From NCBI GenBank assembly GCA_963721065.1, contig CAVRHO010000001.1:992001-1056000 (forward strand): a stretch of 64,000 nucleotides of DNA, in the 5' to 3' direction. The position numbers and the translations under genes were made by a program. Shown one piece after another: positions 43,069-51,890 of the stretch (position 1 is its first letter; each line of letters opens with the position of its first letter). This DNA is from CAWBLP01 sp963721065. Lineage in GTDB: Bacteria > Pseudomonadota > Alphaproteobacteria > Acetobacterales > Acetobacteraceae. The notes under the pieces are model-generated. The model saw nothing but the letters and a program-made list of their open reading frames with translations, was not told the DNA's origin and ran no database searches.

Positions 43069-43485
43069 GTGCAAAATCACCATACAATGCCCCCGTCTAT
43101 TCTTATCGTTGAAGACGATCCCGATCTGACCGATCTCCTTCGCAACATTCTCTGCGAGCGTTACGTGGTCCAATCCGTGGTGGACGTCCCGGCCGCATTC
43201 GCGTGCCTCGACCGCCAGCGCCCGGAGGCAATCCTGTTGGACTGTCTCCTGCCGGGCGGCGGCGCAGTCAAGGTACTGCAAAGAGCGCGGGAGCTTGATT
43301 GCGGTGTCGTGCTGATGTCCGGCCTGCCCGATGTTCTGACGCGGCTGGCGTCGTTCGGATGCACCTGCCTGCAGAAGCCTTTCCGCGTCGCGCAGCTTTG
43401 GGCCGCCATCGAGGCCGCGTGCACACGGAACACGCACGACCGGCAGGCGAGCCCCGTGCAGGACCGGAGCACCTGCAAGTCATAA
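43069..43485 (+). CDS. Single-domain response regulator
   Basis: 138 residues. GTG 43069 is selected because AAGGGAGG lies 7 bases upstream; an ATG at 43087 is too distant. Receiver-domain features: acidic pair in ILIVEDDPDLTDLL, phospho-acceptor Asp in AILLDCLLPGG, Ser replacing the usual Thr in VVLMSGLPDV, and Lys in CLQKPFRVAQL. There is no output domain, as in CheY or FixJ-receiver-type proteins. A cognate kinase is not in the window. The following hairpin ends the transcript. Confidence 0.87.
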   Translation: MQNHHTMPPSILIVEDDPDLTDLLRNILCERYVVQSVVDVPAAFACLDRQRPEAILLDCLLPGGGAVKVLQRARELDCGVVLMSGLPDVLTRLASFGCTCLQKPFRVAQLWAAIEAACTRNTHDRQASPVQDRSTCKS

Positions 43486-43491
43486 GCGTCA

Positions 43492-43524
43492 CTGCGCCCC
43501 GGCATTCGTGCTGCCGGGGCGCAG
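43492..43524. terminator. Bidirectional hairpin terminator
   Basis: CTGCGCCCCGGC (43492-43503) pairs with GCCGGGGCGCAG (43513-43524), perfect 12-bp arms and a 9-base loop, between the response regulator and the converging reductase gene. Confidence 0.82.
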
Positions 43525-43545
43525 GCGGCGTTGCGGAGCGGCTGG

Positions 43546-44610
43546 TCAGTTCAGCCGCAGGTCGATCAGGTGCTTCGGGTCCGGTTGCAGCTCGCCCCGC
43601 TCCACCCGCTTGACGATGTCGGTCAGCGCCGCGTTGGCGGGCGTGGCGATGCCGACCTCCTCGCCCTTGCGGACGATCAGCCCGTTGAGGAACTCGATTT
43701 CGGTCCGCCGGCCCTTCACCATGTCCTGGCCCATGCTGGGCCGGTGCTCGCCGCCGCCGGCCTTGTTCACTTCGGCCAGCCGGTGCTCATCATAGTCGTG
43801 CGTCGCCGCCGCATCGCCTTCGCCGGCCCTGGCGATGATTTCCGGATCGATGTGGTGGATTTCCTCCAGCTCATAGCCCAACGCCTGGCCGACACGGATT
43901 GCCTCCGAGCCCAGGCGGGCGCCGAAGCGACGGAGAGCGTCGTTGCGCAGGATGTCCTTGCTGATGAGGCCGGTGGATGCGGACATGCCGTTCGCCATGG
44001 CGTTGGTCACCAGCTTGGACCAGCGCTCGCCCCACAGGTTGGTGGTGACCAGCGCGGAATCGGACAGGCTGACCAGGCGGCGGATTTCCTGCACGCGGTC
44101 GGTGATACGGCCGTGCACCTCGCCGGTGCGGAACACCGTATGCTTGTCACCGCTCTTGCCGGCGGCGCGGCGCACATGGCCTGGCTCGCACAGATCGACG
44201 GTGATGGAACTGGCGATGCAGCCCACCACGCGACCCCAGCCGACGACGTCGGCGATGGTTTCCTCGTTCATGCAGTTCTGCAGGGACACGATGAAGCCCT
44301 GCGGCGCCAGGTACTGGCTGATCATCGCCGTCGCCCAGCGCGTGTCGTACGACTTCATGCAGACGAAGGCGATGTCGATCGGCTTTTCCTTGGCGAAATG
44401 CTGTACGTCCGTCAGGTGCAGCGCGCGCACCGGCACGGTGAATTCCGGCACGTCGCGGATGTGGGAGATGCGCAGGCCTTTCGCGCGCATCGTTTCCACA
44501 TTCTCCGGCCAGGCATCGATGAAGGTGATGTCCTCGCCGGCCTGCGCCATGTGCGCGCCGGCATAGCCGCCGACCGCGCCGGTGCCCATGACTGCGATTC
44601 TGTAGCCCAT
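43546..44610 (-). CDS. Ketopantoate reductase family (ApbA/PanE-like) oxidoreductase
   Basis: 354 residues from ATG 44610. N-terminal NADPH motif IAVMGTGAVGGYAGAHMA, then KPIDIAFVCMKSYDTRWA, SLQNCMNEE, and the C-terminal catalytic domain with the Lys in NLWGERWSKLVTNAMANGM. Length is about 50 residues more than PanE because of an insert near DEHRLAEVNKAGGGEHRPSM. That insert and its surroundings suggest it is not the vitamin B5 enzyme but a paralogue acting on another 2-keto acid. It is divergent from the MmgE/PrpD gene. Confidence 0.88.
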   Translation of the reverse strand: MGYRIAVMGTGAVGGYAGAHMAQAGEDITFIDAWPENVETMRAKGLRISHIRDVPEFTVPVRALHLTDVQHFAKEKPIDIAFVCMKSYDTRWATAMISQYLAPQGFIVSLQNCMNEETIADVVGWGRVVGCIASSITVDLCEPGHVRRAAGKSGDKHTVFRTGEVHGRITDRVQEIRRLVSLSDSALVTTNLWGERWSKLVTNAMANGMSASTGLISKDILRNDALRRFGARLGSEAIRVGQALGYELEEIHHIDPEIIARAGEGDAAATHDYDEHRLAEVNKAGGGEHRPSMGQDMVKGRRTEIEFLNGLIVRKGEEVGIATPANAALTDIVKRVERGELQPDPKHLIDLRLN

Positions 44611-44986
44611 TGGATGCTCCCCCTCGTGCCCGTCGCAGTCAGTCTCGCCAGGTGGGACGGAAAGGCAAGGGCAGGGGACAAACTGCTGTCGCAGGCTCGT
44701 CCGTGGTGCGCGGCGGTTCGGGCGGCAGCATGCCGGCGGGCGCCAACCCCAGCGCTGACCTCGGGCATGTCGGGCGAAACCACCAACGACTCCCAGCCGG
44801 CGGGTGCCGCGGCCGGCGAGGAAGACGAGGACCTTGGCGCAGAGCGGCATGGTGGAAAGCGGTAGAGCGACGGGCAGCCATGCCGGGTCCGCACCCGGCA
44901 TGGCTTGACGTGGCCGCCGGCAGGCGGACGATCTGGGGTGAACGGCCGGTGTGCCGGCCGCGTGTGGCAACTCCAGGAGAAGCGTC
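44611..44986. other. Divergent intergenic region with perfect hairpin
   Basis: GCCATGCCGGGT (44877-44888) and ACCCGGCATGGC (44893-44904) form a perfect 12-bp stem with a 4-base CCGC loop. A smaller one, CGGCCGGTGTGCCGGCCG, follows at 44943-44960. These lie upstream of the MmgE/PrpD gene and could be a transcription or RNA control element. No gene is recognised. Confidence 0.55.
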
Positions 44987-46330
44987 ATGAGCCTGACCCG
45001 GGATCTCGGCCAGTTCGTTTCCGATCTCTCGCCCAACCGCCTGCCCGAGGAAGCGGTGCGTGTGGCCCGCATGGGTTTCATCGACTGCATCGGCACGATG
45101 ATTGCCGGGCGCAAGGAAGATTGCGTGCGCATCATGACCGACGTGCTGGCGCCGGCGGATGGCCCGTCCACGCTGACCTTCGGCACGCGCAAGGGGCCGG
45201 CGCCGGAAGCCGCGTGGATCAACGGCACCGCGGCGCATGCGCTGGACTATGACGATGTCGGGTTGCGCGGCCATCCGTCCACCGTGCTGGTGCCGGCGAT
45301 CCTCGCCGAAGCCGAGGCGCTGGGCAGCACCGGTGCGGACATGATCGTGGCGTATGTCGCCGGCTATGAAACCTGGGCCGAGCTGTTCAAGCGGGATTCG
45401 GGGTTGTTGCATGTGAAAGGATGGCATCCGACCGGGCTGTATGGCGCGGTCGGGGCCGCCGCGGCCTGCGCGTCGCTGCGCCGTCTGGATCCCGACAAGG
45501 CGGCGCAGGCGATCGCACTGGGCGCATCGCAGAGTTCGGGCCTGATGGCCAATTTCGGCACCATGACCAAGCCGTTCCACGCCGGGAAGGCGGCGCATGC
45601 CGGCATCATGGCGGCGCGCCTGGCCGAGGCGGGCTTCACCGCCAGCGCCGACGCGCTGGAGCATCCGCAAGGGTTCCTGCATGCGATCTCTCCCGAGGGC
45701 ACGGAAGATCGCAGCGGGTCCGCAAAAGCCGGGGCGGAGTGGCGGATCCTGACCGAGGGGATCGGCATCAAGAAGTATCCCACCTGCTACTGCACGCACC
45801 GTGCAATCGACTGCATGCTGGACCTGATGCAGGAGTCACCGGTGAAGCCGGACGAGGTGAAGAAGATCACCGTCAACATCAGCGACTATTTCTCCACCGT
45901 GCTGCGCAACCACAGCCCGCAGACCGGGCTGGCGGCGAAGTTCAGCATGGAGTTCGCGATGGCCAGCGGCGTGGTGGCACGCCGCGTGGGCCTGCGGGAG
46001 CTGACCGATGCCTTCGTGCAGCGCCCGGAGGTGCAGGCGCTGATGGAGCGGGTGGAGATCGTCACCTCGACCGAGTACGACCCGGACCTGCCGGGCGCGG
46101 CGCCGACGGATTCGGTGGCGGTGGAGCTGACCTCCGGCCGCATGCTGGCCGGCGAACCGGTGGCACGGGCGACCGGGCATGCCTCGCGGCCACTGACCGA
46201 GGCGCAGCTCTACGACAAGTTCGCGGACTGCCTGGATGTCGGCGCGTCCGATATCCCGGCCGAGGCGCTGTTCAAGCGCCTGCAGGCGATCCAGTCGATC
46301 TCTGCGCGGGAGCTTACGGCGGTGAACTGA
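44987..46330 (+). CDS. MmgE/PrpD family protein
   Basis: 447 residues from ATG 44987 after CAGGAGAAG. Family motifs: RMGFIDCIGTMIAGR, INGTAAHALDYDDVGLRGHPST, GYETWAELFKR, GWHPTGLYGAVGAAAACASL, ANFGTMTKPFHAGKAAHAGI and the CTHRAIDCMLDLM region. PrpD dehydrates 2-methylcitrate; this family also includes itaconate-pathway and cis-aconitate enzymes. The absence of prpB/prpC nearby argues against a propionate operon. The substrate is unknown. Confidence 0.92.
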   Translation: MSLTRDLGQFVSDLSPNRLPEEAVRVARMGFIDCIGTMIAGRKEDCVRIMTDVLAPADGPSTLTFGTRKGPAPEAAWINGTAAHALDYDDVGLRGHPSTVLVPAILAEAEALGSTGADMIVAYVAGYETWAELFKRDSGLLHVKGWHPTGLYGAVGAAAACASLRRLDPDKAAQAIALGASQSSGLMANFGTMTKPFHAGKAAHAGIMAARLAEAGFTASADALEHPQGFLHAISPEGTEDRSGSAKAGAEWRILTEGIGIKKYPTCYCTHRAIDCMLDLMQESPVKPDEVKKITVNISDYFSTVLRNHSPQTGLAAKFSMEFAMASGVVARRVGLRELTDAFVQRPEVQALMERVEIVTSTEYDPDLPGAAPTDSVAVELTSGRMLAGEPVARATGHASRPLTEAQLYDKFADCLDVGASDIPAEALFKRLQAIQSISARELTAVN

Positions 46331-46504
46331 CCAGGCGGGTTGGGGGGAGCGTCGTCTGCCTCGCACATCGGCATGGCGAGGTCGTGGAGGGCGGGCGTTA
46401 GCCTCGTGCGGACTGGATTCGCCCTGTGCGCACAAGGCCAGGTTCGCCCCGTGCGCACGGGAATAGTGCGGATAACATGGTGCGGATAAGCACCGCCCTC
46501 CCAA

Positions 46505-46611
46505 GTCATGGCCGGCCCCCGAGCCGGCCATCTGCCCCCGACAATGCGTGTTCCGTTGCAGTCCGGCCCGATCGTCCCGGTAGCGACGGCCGGGTTAGCT
46601 TCGGCCATGAC
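46505..46611 (-). repeat. 106-bp hairpin repeat, family A, copy 3
   Basis: GTCATGGCCGGCCCCCGAG at the left and TTAGCTTCGGCCATGAC at the right, more diverged arms, with core TGCCCCCGACAATGCGTG and CCCGATCGTCCCGGTAGCG in inverted orientation. Confidence 0.75.
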
Positions 46612-46851
46612 ATGAAGCGCTGGTGGCGGTGTGCCTGTGCTGACGCAAGACATGACGCCTCCGCAGGTGGCCCGCGTAAATCCCGGGTTGAAGGCGCGCC
46701 CTCGACAGACCTGCGCACGTCTCGATAAGCACAGCACAAATGGGCACCGAATGCGGCACAGCTCACTTCGAGGGCCCAAAATAGGAAGTCGAGGGCCCGC
46801 AAACAGGAAGACACAATCGGTCCAGCCAAACACTGGGTCAGGGAGGGTTCC

Positions 46852-47055
46852 ATGTCTGCGGCCCCCCGATCACCGATTGCCGTGATCGTCGCCAGGCCGG
46901 GCATGCCGGATCGTACGCTGCCCGGGCAGTATTTCCGGTGGTTCGTAACGATCCACCGCGAGCGTTTCGGACAGAGCACAATGGCGTCGGCCACTCACCG
47001 CCTGGACCATCAGGGCGTGCTCGCCGAGTTCGGGGCCAGCCGCCAGGGCCGCTGA
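46852..47055 (+). CDS. Hypothetical small protein
   Basis: 67 codons, MSAAPRSPIAVIVARPGMPD at the start, with GGGAGGGTT upstream of ATG 46852. Contains FRWFVTIHRERFGQ. I do not recognise it. It lies alone in an 855-bp gap between MmgE/PrpD and the tRNA gene, which otherwise contains only a family-A hairpin. It may be real because of the ribosome-binding site and reasonable composition, but could be chance. Confidence 0.35.
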   Translation: MSAAPRSPIAVIVARPGMPDRTLPGQYFRWFVTIHRERFGQSTMASATHRLDHQGVLAEFGASRQGR

Positions 47056-47185
47056 CCGGACCGGCACACCGCCGGGCAAACGCTCCTGGCGGTTTGAAGC
47101 GTCCCGCACGCCGACTGCTTGCGTACACCGGCCGCTCGCGCCGTTCCAGAAACCAGCAGGGATCTTTTCGGCAGCGCGATGGGCA

Positions 47186-47266
47186 TGCCCGCCGGGGGAT
47201 TCGAACCCCCACGCCTTTCGGCCCCGGATTTTAAGTCCGTTGCGTCTACCGTTCCGCCAGGCGGGC
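47186..47266 (-). tRNA. tRNA-Leu (anticodon TAA)
   Basis: The minus strand folds as a tRNA: acceptor GCCCGCC/GGCGGGC, D-arm with GGCGGAACGGTAGACGC as in leucine tRNAs, anticodon loop CTTAAAA with TAA, and a T-arm GGGGGTTCGAATCCCCC. The variable arm is long (GGCCGAAAGGCGT), as expected for Leu. No CCA is encoded after the discriminator base A at 47186. It decodes UUA and UUG, rare codons in this genome. Confidence 0.96.
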
Positions 47267-47313
47267 GCACCACCCCAAGTTACCGTGGCCGCCCCACGCC
47301 CGGCCAGCCCCGA

Positions 47314-48231
47314 TTACCGCTTTCCTGCCGCCAGTTCGGCGGCAATGTCCAGCGCCCGGCGGATCAGGTTGTGGCTCGCCTCCGGCGTGCGGAACGCCGA
47401 GTGTGCCGACAGCGTCACGTTTTCCAGCTTCGTCAGCTTATGCCCGGCCGGCAGCGGCTCGGCGTCGAACACGTCCAGCGCGGCGTGGCGCAGCCGGCCG
47501 TCCTGCAGCGCCGCGATCATCGCCGCCTCATCCACCAGCGCGCCGCGGGCAGTGTTCACCAGGATGGCACCCGGCCGCATTCGCGCGATCCGTTCCGCGC
47601 CCAGGAAGCCGCGCGTCTCGTCGTTCAGCAGCAGGTGCAGCGAAACGACGTGGCTCTCGGCCAACAGTGTGTCGAGATCGACGAAGGTGGCGTCCGGTGC
47701 CGTCTTCACCGATCGGTTCCACGCCAGCACGCGCATGCCGGAGCCATGGGCGATCCGCGCCACCTCGGCGCCGATGCCGCCGTAACCGATCAGCCCCAGC
47801 GTCTTGCCGGTCAGCTCCATGCCTTCGGTGCGCAGCCAGTTGCCGGCGCGCACGCCGCGGTCCATCAGCGCCAGCCCGCGCGCCGCGGCCCACATCAGCG
47901 CGATGCTGTGCTCGGCCACCGCGGTATCGCCATAGCCCTTGATGATGTGGACGGTGATGCCGAGTTCGGCCAGTTCCTCCGGGTTCATGTAGCTGCGCGC
48001 GCCGGTGCCCAGGAAGATGATGTGCTTCACGTCCTTGCAGGCGCGCATCGCGTCGGTGGGCATCTGGGTGTGGTCGTTGAAGGCGAAGTCGTAGCCGGCC
48101 AGCATCTCCGGCAACTGGTCGGGGCGGACCTCGGCGCGCTCGAACACCTTCACTGGCGGGTCGGTGGGCCGCACCACACGCGTGAACACCGCCGCGAGAT
48201 CATCCACGGCGTCGAGGAACACACCCTTCAT
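47314..48231 (-). CDS. D-isomer-specific 2-hydroxyacid dehydrogenase family
   Basis: 305 residues. NAD-binding domain inserted near LTGKTLGLIGYGGIGAEVARI; catalytic Arg in ILVNTARGALVDEAAM; Glu in LDVFDAEPLP; and His in VTLSAHSAFRTPE. The substrate-binding ends show KHIIFLGTGARSYM. It reduces a 2-keto acid or oxidises the D-2-hydroxy acid. Slightly shorter than average (about 320). ATG 48231. Confidence 0.91.
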   Translation of the reverse strand: MKGVFLDAVDDLAAVFTRVVRPTDPPVKVFERAEVRPDQLPEMLAGYDFAFNDHTQMPTDAMRACKDVKHIIFLGTGARSYMNPEELAELGITVHIIKGYGDTAVAEHSIALMWAAARGLALMDRGVRAGNWLRTEGMELTGKTLGLIGYGGIGAEVARIAHGSGMRVLAWNRSVKTAPDATFVDLDTLLAESHVVSLHLLLNDETRGFLGAERIARMRPGAILVNTARGALVDEAAMIAALQDGRLRHAALDVFDAEPLPAGHKLTKLENVTLSAHSAFRTPEASHNLIRRALDIAAELAAGKR

Positions 48232-48628
48232 GCAACGTCCTTTCCGGTCAGGTCGGGCAGTCTGTGCACACCAGGACGGTGCTGGGCAAGCCGCAAGCGG
48301 CGGTCACGGCGCGTGGCAGGGCGGGACGGATGATTGGGTGATGCCCGCCGCCCAGTCCAACCTTCGACCGGACGCGCGTCTCGAGACCGCGGCTGCTGGC
48401 ACCCTGCCGCGGGACGGACGCCGCCCCGCCGACCGAGGCCGCGTCAGGTTCGCGGCCAAAGTTTCAGCCCGATCGGGTCGCAGTACACCGCCAGACCTGG
48501 CCAGACCGTCCCGATGTGCAGTGCCAACGCAGGTCTTCGCTTTGGCAGGTTTTCGGTCCGCAGGAAACCGCATACCGGGTATGAAACGAACTGCCCGGTC
48601 CAGGACGAAGCGGTGCACTGCCCCGGGC
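48232..48628. other. 397-bp gap without recognised features
   Basis: No convincing coding frame and no strong hairpin. Open frames on both strands appear to be chance. Confidence 0.5.
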
Positions 48629-49711
48629 TCACACCTTTTCGAACACCCTTGCCCAGTCGTCTATCATCGTCTCATGGCCGGGTGTGACCTGAATCACCAC
48701 TTCATCGTAGCCGGCCTCCTTCAGGCGCCAGATCCGGTCTCTTAATTCCGGTAGCGTGCCGCTGGTGGTCGTGGCGCGGATCAGTCCGGCCGTCGCAAAG
48801 CGATCTTCGTCAGGGTGTACGAACATCAGATGCCCTTTGTGCAGCGTGAGGTATCGTGCGTCGGATGGTGTGTAGGATTCATAGACGGCGCGATATTCCT
48901 TCAGGAGCGATTCAAGCCCCGGATCGGCCTCGCCGGCGGACGCGAACTCCCCCAACAGGCTGCCGTAACTCTCCGCTTCCATTGCGTTGTGCAGCGCCAT
49001 CATGGACACCGGTCCGGATTCGGCCTTGACGCGCGGGCTGTCGTAGGCTTCGCCGTCCTTGAGCACGGATCCAAAAGCGAAGATCGTCTTCTTCCTGGTT
49101 GACGGATCTCTTCCGGCTTCGCGGTACTGCGCCTCCATTCTCTTTGCGACTGCGGCCGAGAAGTCCTCGGTGAAATTGATGTTGATCCAGTGCGCGTTCA
49201 GCGCCGCCGTCATGCGGCGGGTCTTCGGGCCCAGGGCGGAGACGAATACCGGTATCTCGTCGACAATGTTTATCATTTTCGCTTCGGGGTTGAGGAATCC
49301 GACCTTCCGTGTCCTGCCTTCGAAGCGCAACTCCGCTGTTTCTCCATGCAGAAGCATCATCACTGCGCGGATGTATTCTTCCATCGCGCTGACCGGGCAC
49401 GGCCCCAGCCCCATGCTGCGCCGCGCCGTATAGCCCGTTCCGAAGCCGGCACTGATCCGGCCGGGTGCCAGCGCGTTCAGTGTTGCGAGTCCGTTGGCTG
49501 CGACTGGTTCGATTCGATTGGATGGAATCAGCACACCGGTGCCAAGCCGGATTCGTTTGGTCTTCACGGCGGCGGCGCCCATGGCGACGAATATGTCCGC
49601 GCTCAGAACCTGTGTGTCGTAGAACCACGCTGTGCTGAACCCGGCATCCTCGGCCCGCTTGACTGTCTTCCAGGCATCCGAGGGCGTGGGCAGTGCAATT
49701 CCGAATTCCAT
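48629..49711 (-). CDS. LLM class flavin-dependent oxidoreductase
   Basis: 360 residues from ATG 49711 preceded by GGGAGGAAG. Bacterial-luciferase-like TIM barrel: MEFGIALPTPSDAWKTVKRA, STAWFYDTQVLSADIFVAM, IRLGTGVLIPSNRIEP, GRISAGFGTGYTARRSMGLG, KMINIVDEIPVFVSALGPK. The C-terminus VVIQVTPGHETMIDDW is usual for the F420/FMN group. The coding sequence is visibly less GC-biased at third positions than its neighbours (many T- and A-ending codons), hinting at more recent acquisition. Natural substrate unknown. Confidence 0.88.
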   Translation of the reverse strand: MEFGIALPTPSDAWKTVKRAEDAGFSTAWFYDTQVLSADIFVAMGAAAVKTKRIRLGTGVLIPSNRIEPVAANGLATLNALAPGRISAGFGTGYTARRSMGLGPCPVSAMEEYIRAVMMLLHGETAELRFEGRTRKVGFLNPEAKMINIVDEIPVFVSALGPKTRRMTAALNAHWININFTEDFSAAVAKRMEAQYREAGRDPSTRKKTIFAFGSVLKDGEAYDSPRVKAESGPVSMMALHNAMEAESYGSLLGEFASAGEADPGLESLLKEYRAVYESYTPSDARYLTLHKGHLMFVHPDEDRFATAGLIRATTTSGTLPELRDRIWRLKEAGYDEVVIQVTPGHETMIDDWARVFEKV

Positions 49712-49980
49712 ATCCGCTTCCTCCCATTGTTCTTCGGCATTTTCAGGATCGGCTTGTTTACGGAACGTCGTGGCGCAAGAGCGCCTTGCCCGGACCCCGC
49801 GATTCACGCATGAAGGGGCTCTATCACCGAAGCGCTTGTCGCGTTTATTTTTTCCGAACATCTCGGGATGGTCAGTCCAAGTAAAGTAAAGAAATCCTGA
49901 TCCCGAATATAAGTATTGGTATTACATCTTTCCTTGCGTCCGCTGGCGGCGCGTAGCCGACAAACACTCATCCCGCGGGC
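49712..49980. promoter_or_regulatory. AT-rich upstream region of the LLM gene
   Basis: 49850-49950 is the most AT-rich stretch here (for example GTAAAGTAAAGAAATCC). TCGGGAT at 49863-49869 is inverted as ATCCCGA at 49900-49906. It probably holds the promoter, but no regulator is assigned. Confidence 0.4.
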
Positions 49981-50167
49981 ATATAATACCAGTCCGCATA
50001 TCGTTTGACACATGGGCGGGCATTCAGCGTCATGGCCGGCGCAGGCCGGCCATCCACGGCTTTAGCTGTTGCCATCAGTAAAGTCGTGGGTGGCGGGCCT
50101 GCGCCCGCCACCCACGACGATTGGGCCAGCGCTCGAGAGTCAGTGATTTCGCGGGCTGGTATAACAT
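49981..50167. repeat. MITE-like palindromic repeat, family B, copy 4 (best copy)
   Basis: Left end ATATAATACCAGTCCGC, right end GCGGGCTGGTATAACAT, near-complementary terminal inverted repeats. Inside are GTCATGGCCGGCGCAGGCC and, after the linker TTTAGCTGTTGCCATCAG, GTGGGTGGCGGGCCTGCGCC. About 187 bp with a long imperfect palindrome. The following 180 bp up to 50348 shows nothing. Confidence 0.82.
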
Positions 50168-50348
50168 CGGCCCGGCATCGGTTCACCCGATCCCACCCGG
50201 CCCGGTTGCGACAACCGGCGCACGTGGCCGCCGACCTTCTGAAGGCATTGCGGTGTACGGACCTGCGTTGCGGGAAAGCATGGAGCGCCGGGTTACGGCT
50301 GAAATTATACGGTTTTTCGTCAATCCGACCTGGGGTGCCTGGCAGGTA

Positions 50349-51668
50349 TCAGAACCGCAGGTCCGGTCGCGCCAGCCCGTAATGGTCCCGCAGCGTCTCG
50401 CCCGCGTAGTCCGTGCGGAACAACCCGCGGCGCTGCAGCAGCGGCACGACTTCGGCGATGAACACCTCCAGCATCGCCGGCAGCACCGGCGGCATCAGGT
50501 TGAACCCATCGGCCGCGCCGTCGTGGAACCAGTCCGCGATCAGGTCGGCGATCTGCTCCGGTGTGCCGGCGGTGACGAAGTGGCCGCGCGCGCCGGCCAG
50601 GTAGCCGAGCAACTGGCGCAGCGTGGGTTTTTCCCGGCGGACCAGGCCGACGATGACTTCGGTGCGGCTGCGGGCGGCCTCCACCGCGCCGGGGGGCGGG
50701 AAGTCCTCGGGCGACAGAGGCTTGTCGAGCGGCAGGTGGGAAAAGTCGTGGCCACCGAACCGGCCGGACAGGCGCTTGCGGCCCACTTCCGGGTCGCTCA
50801 GGTCGTTCAGGTCCCGGGCGATACGCTGCGCCTCGGCCTCGGTGGCGCCGATCACCGGGCTGAGGCCGGGCAGGATCAGCACCTGCGCCGGGTCACGGCC
50901 CTCCTCCGCGGCCTGCCGCTTCAGGTCGGCGTAGAAGTCGCGGGCGGTGGCCTTTTCCATCTGCGCGGTGAACACCGCCTCGGCATGACGCGCGGCGAAG
51001 CGCCGGCCGGTGTCGGAGGAACCGGCCTGCACGAACACCGGCCGCCCCTGCGGGCCGCGCGGAATGTTCAGCGGTCCGGTGACCTGGTAATGCGGGCCGG
51101 CGTGATTGATCGGACGAATGCTGCCCGGGCGCGCATACAGGCCGTCGGCGCGGTCATCCAGCACCGCGTCGTCCGACCAACTGTCCCACAGTGCCTTCAC
51201 CACGCCCATGTATTCTTCGGCGCGTTCGTAGCGTTCCGCATGGCTCAGCGGCGCCGCCCGGCCGTAATTGCCGGAGGCGGTGGCCAGCCAGGTGGTGACG
51301 ATGTTCCAGCCCACCCGTCCGCGCGACATGTGGTCCAGCGAGGCGAACTGCCGCGCCAGGTTGAACGGCTCGGTATAGGTGGTGGAGCAGGTGGCGATCA
51401 GGCCGATGCGGCTGGTGACGCCGGACAGCGCCGCCAGCACGGTGACCGGTTCCAGCCAGGTGCGCGGCGCGCGGGCGACGTCGTCGCCCACCGCCAGCGT
51501 GTCGGCCAGGAAGACGGAATCGAAGCACCCGGCTTCGGCCTTGCGCGCCAGGTCGGTGTAGTAGCGGATGTCGGTCAGCGGCAGCGGCGACGCGGCGGGA
51601 TGACGCCACGCCGCTTCATGATGGCCGCGCCCGTGGATGAACAGGTTCAGGTGCAGGTGCCGGTGCAT
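50349..51668 (-). CDS. FMNH2-dependent monooxygenase, NtaA/SnaA/DszA-type LLM family
   Basis: 439 residues. LNLFIHGRGHHEAAWRHP is the usual start, followed by FDSVFLADTLAVGDD, ATCSTTYTEPFNLARQFASLD, SRGRVGWNIVTTWLATASGNYG, and VFVQAGSSDTGRRFAA, all typical of the NtaA group. These enzymes take reduced flavin from a separate reductase to oxidise nitrilotriacetate, sulphonates, dibenzothiophene-like or other substrates. No reductase gene is adjacent; another LLM oxidoreductase is encoded just upstream. Confidence 0.92.
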   Translation of the reverse strand: MHRHLHLNLFIHGRGHHEAAWRHPAASPLPLTDIRYYTDLARKAEAGCFDSVFLADTLAVGDDVARAPRTWLEPVTVLAALSGVTSRIGLIATCSTTYTEPFNLARQFASLDHMSRGRVGWNIVTTWLATASGNYGRAAPLSHAERYERAEEYMGVVKALWDSWSDDAVLDDRADGLYARPGSIRPINHAGPHYQVTGPLNIPRGPQGRPVFVQAGSSDTGRRFAARHAEAVFTAQMEKATARDFYADLKRQAAEEGRDPAQVLILPGLSPVIGATEAEAQRIARDLNDLSDPEVGRKRLSGRFGGHDFSHLPLDKPLSPEDFPPPGAVEAARSRTEVIVGLVRREKPTLRQLLGYLAGARGHFVTAGTPEQIADLIADWFHDGAADGFNLMPPVLPAMLEVFIAEVVPLLQRRGLFRTDYAGETLRDHYGLARPDLRF

Positions 51669-51750
51669 CAGGGCCGCCCCGCCCGGCGCGGCAGACTGTG
51701 AAGGTCACGCATGGTTCCGCTCCCTCGCCCTGTTTGCGGGGAGCGTAGCC

Positions 51751-51890
51751 GGGCGTCCGCCGGCTGCCAACGCGCGGGGGTGGCTACCATCCCCGCGAGG
51801 CGCCCACGCGGGCGACTGCCGGCTATCGACGTGCGGGGTTCGGCTACCAGCCCAGCGAGGCGCGCACGCGGGCGACCGCGTCCATCTGCT
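51751..51890. repeat. 60-bp tandem duplication of the LLM gene 3' end
   Basis: CGGCTACCAGCCCAGCGAGG (from 51841, inside the next gene's end) repeats as TGGCTACCATCCCCGCGAGG 60 bp earlier, and GCGTCCGCCGGCTGCC at 51754 is a partial third copy. The gene's terminal codons (A-S-L-G-W) belong to the last copy. Confidence 0.75.

Noticed and set aside
42710..43087. 125-codon open frame on the minus strand upstream of the response regulator
   Set aside because: No recognisable family, no ribosome-binding site, overlaps the promoter zone and the response regulator start.
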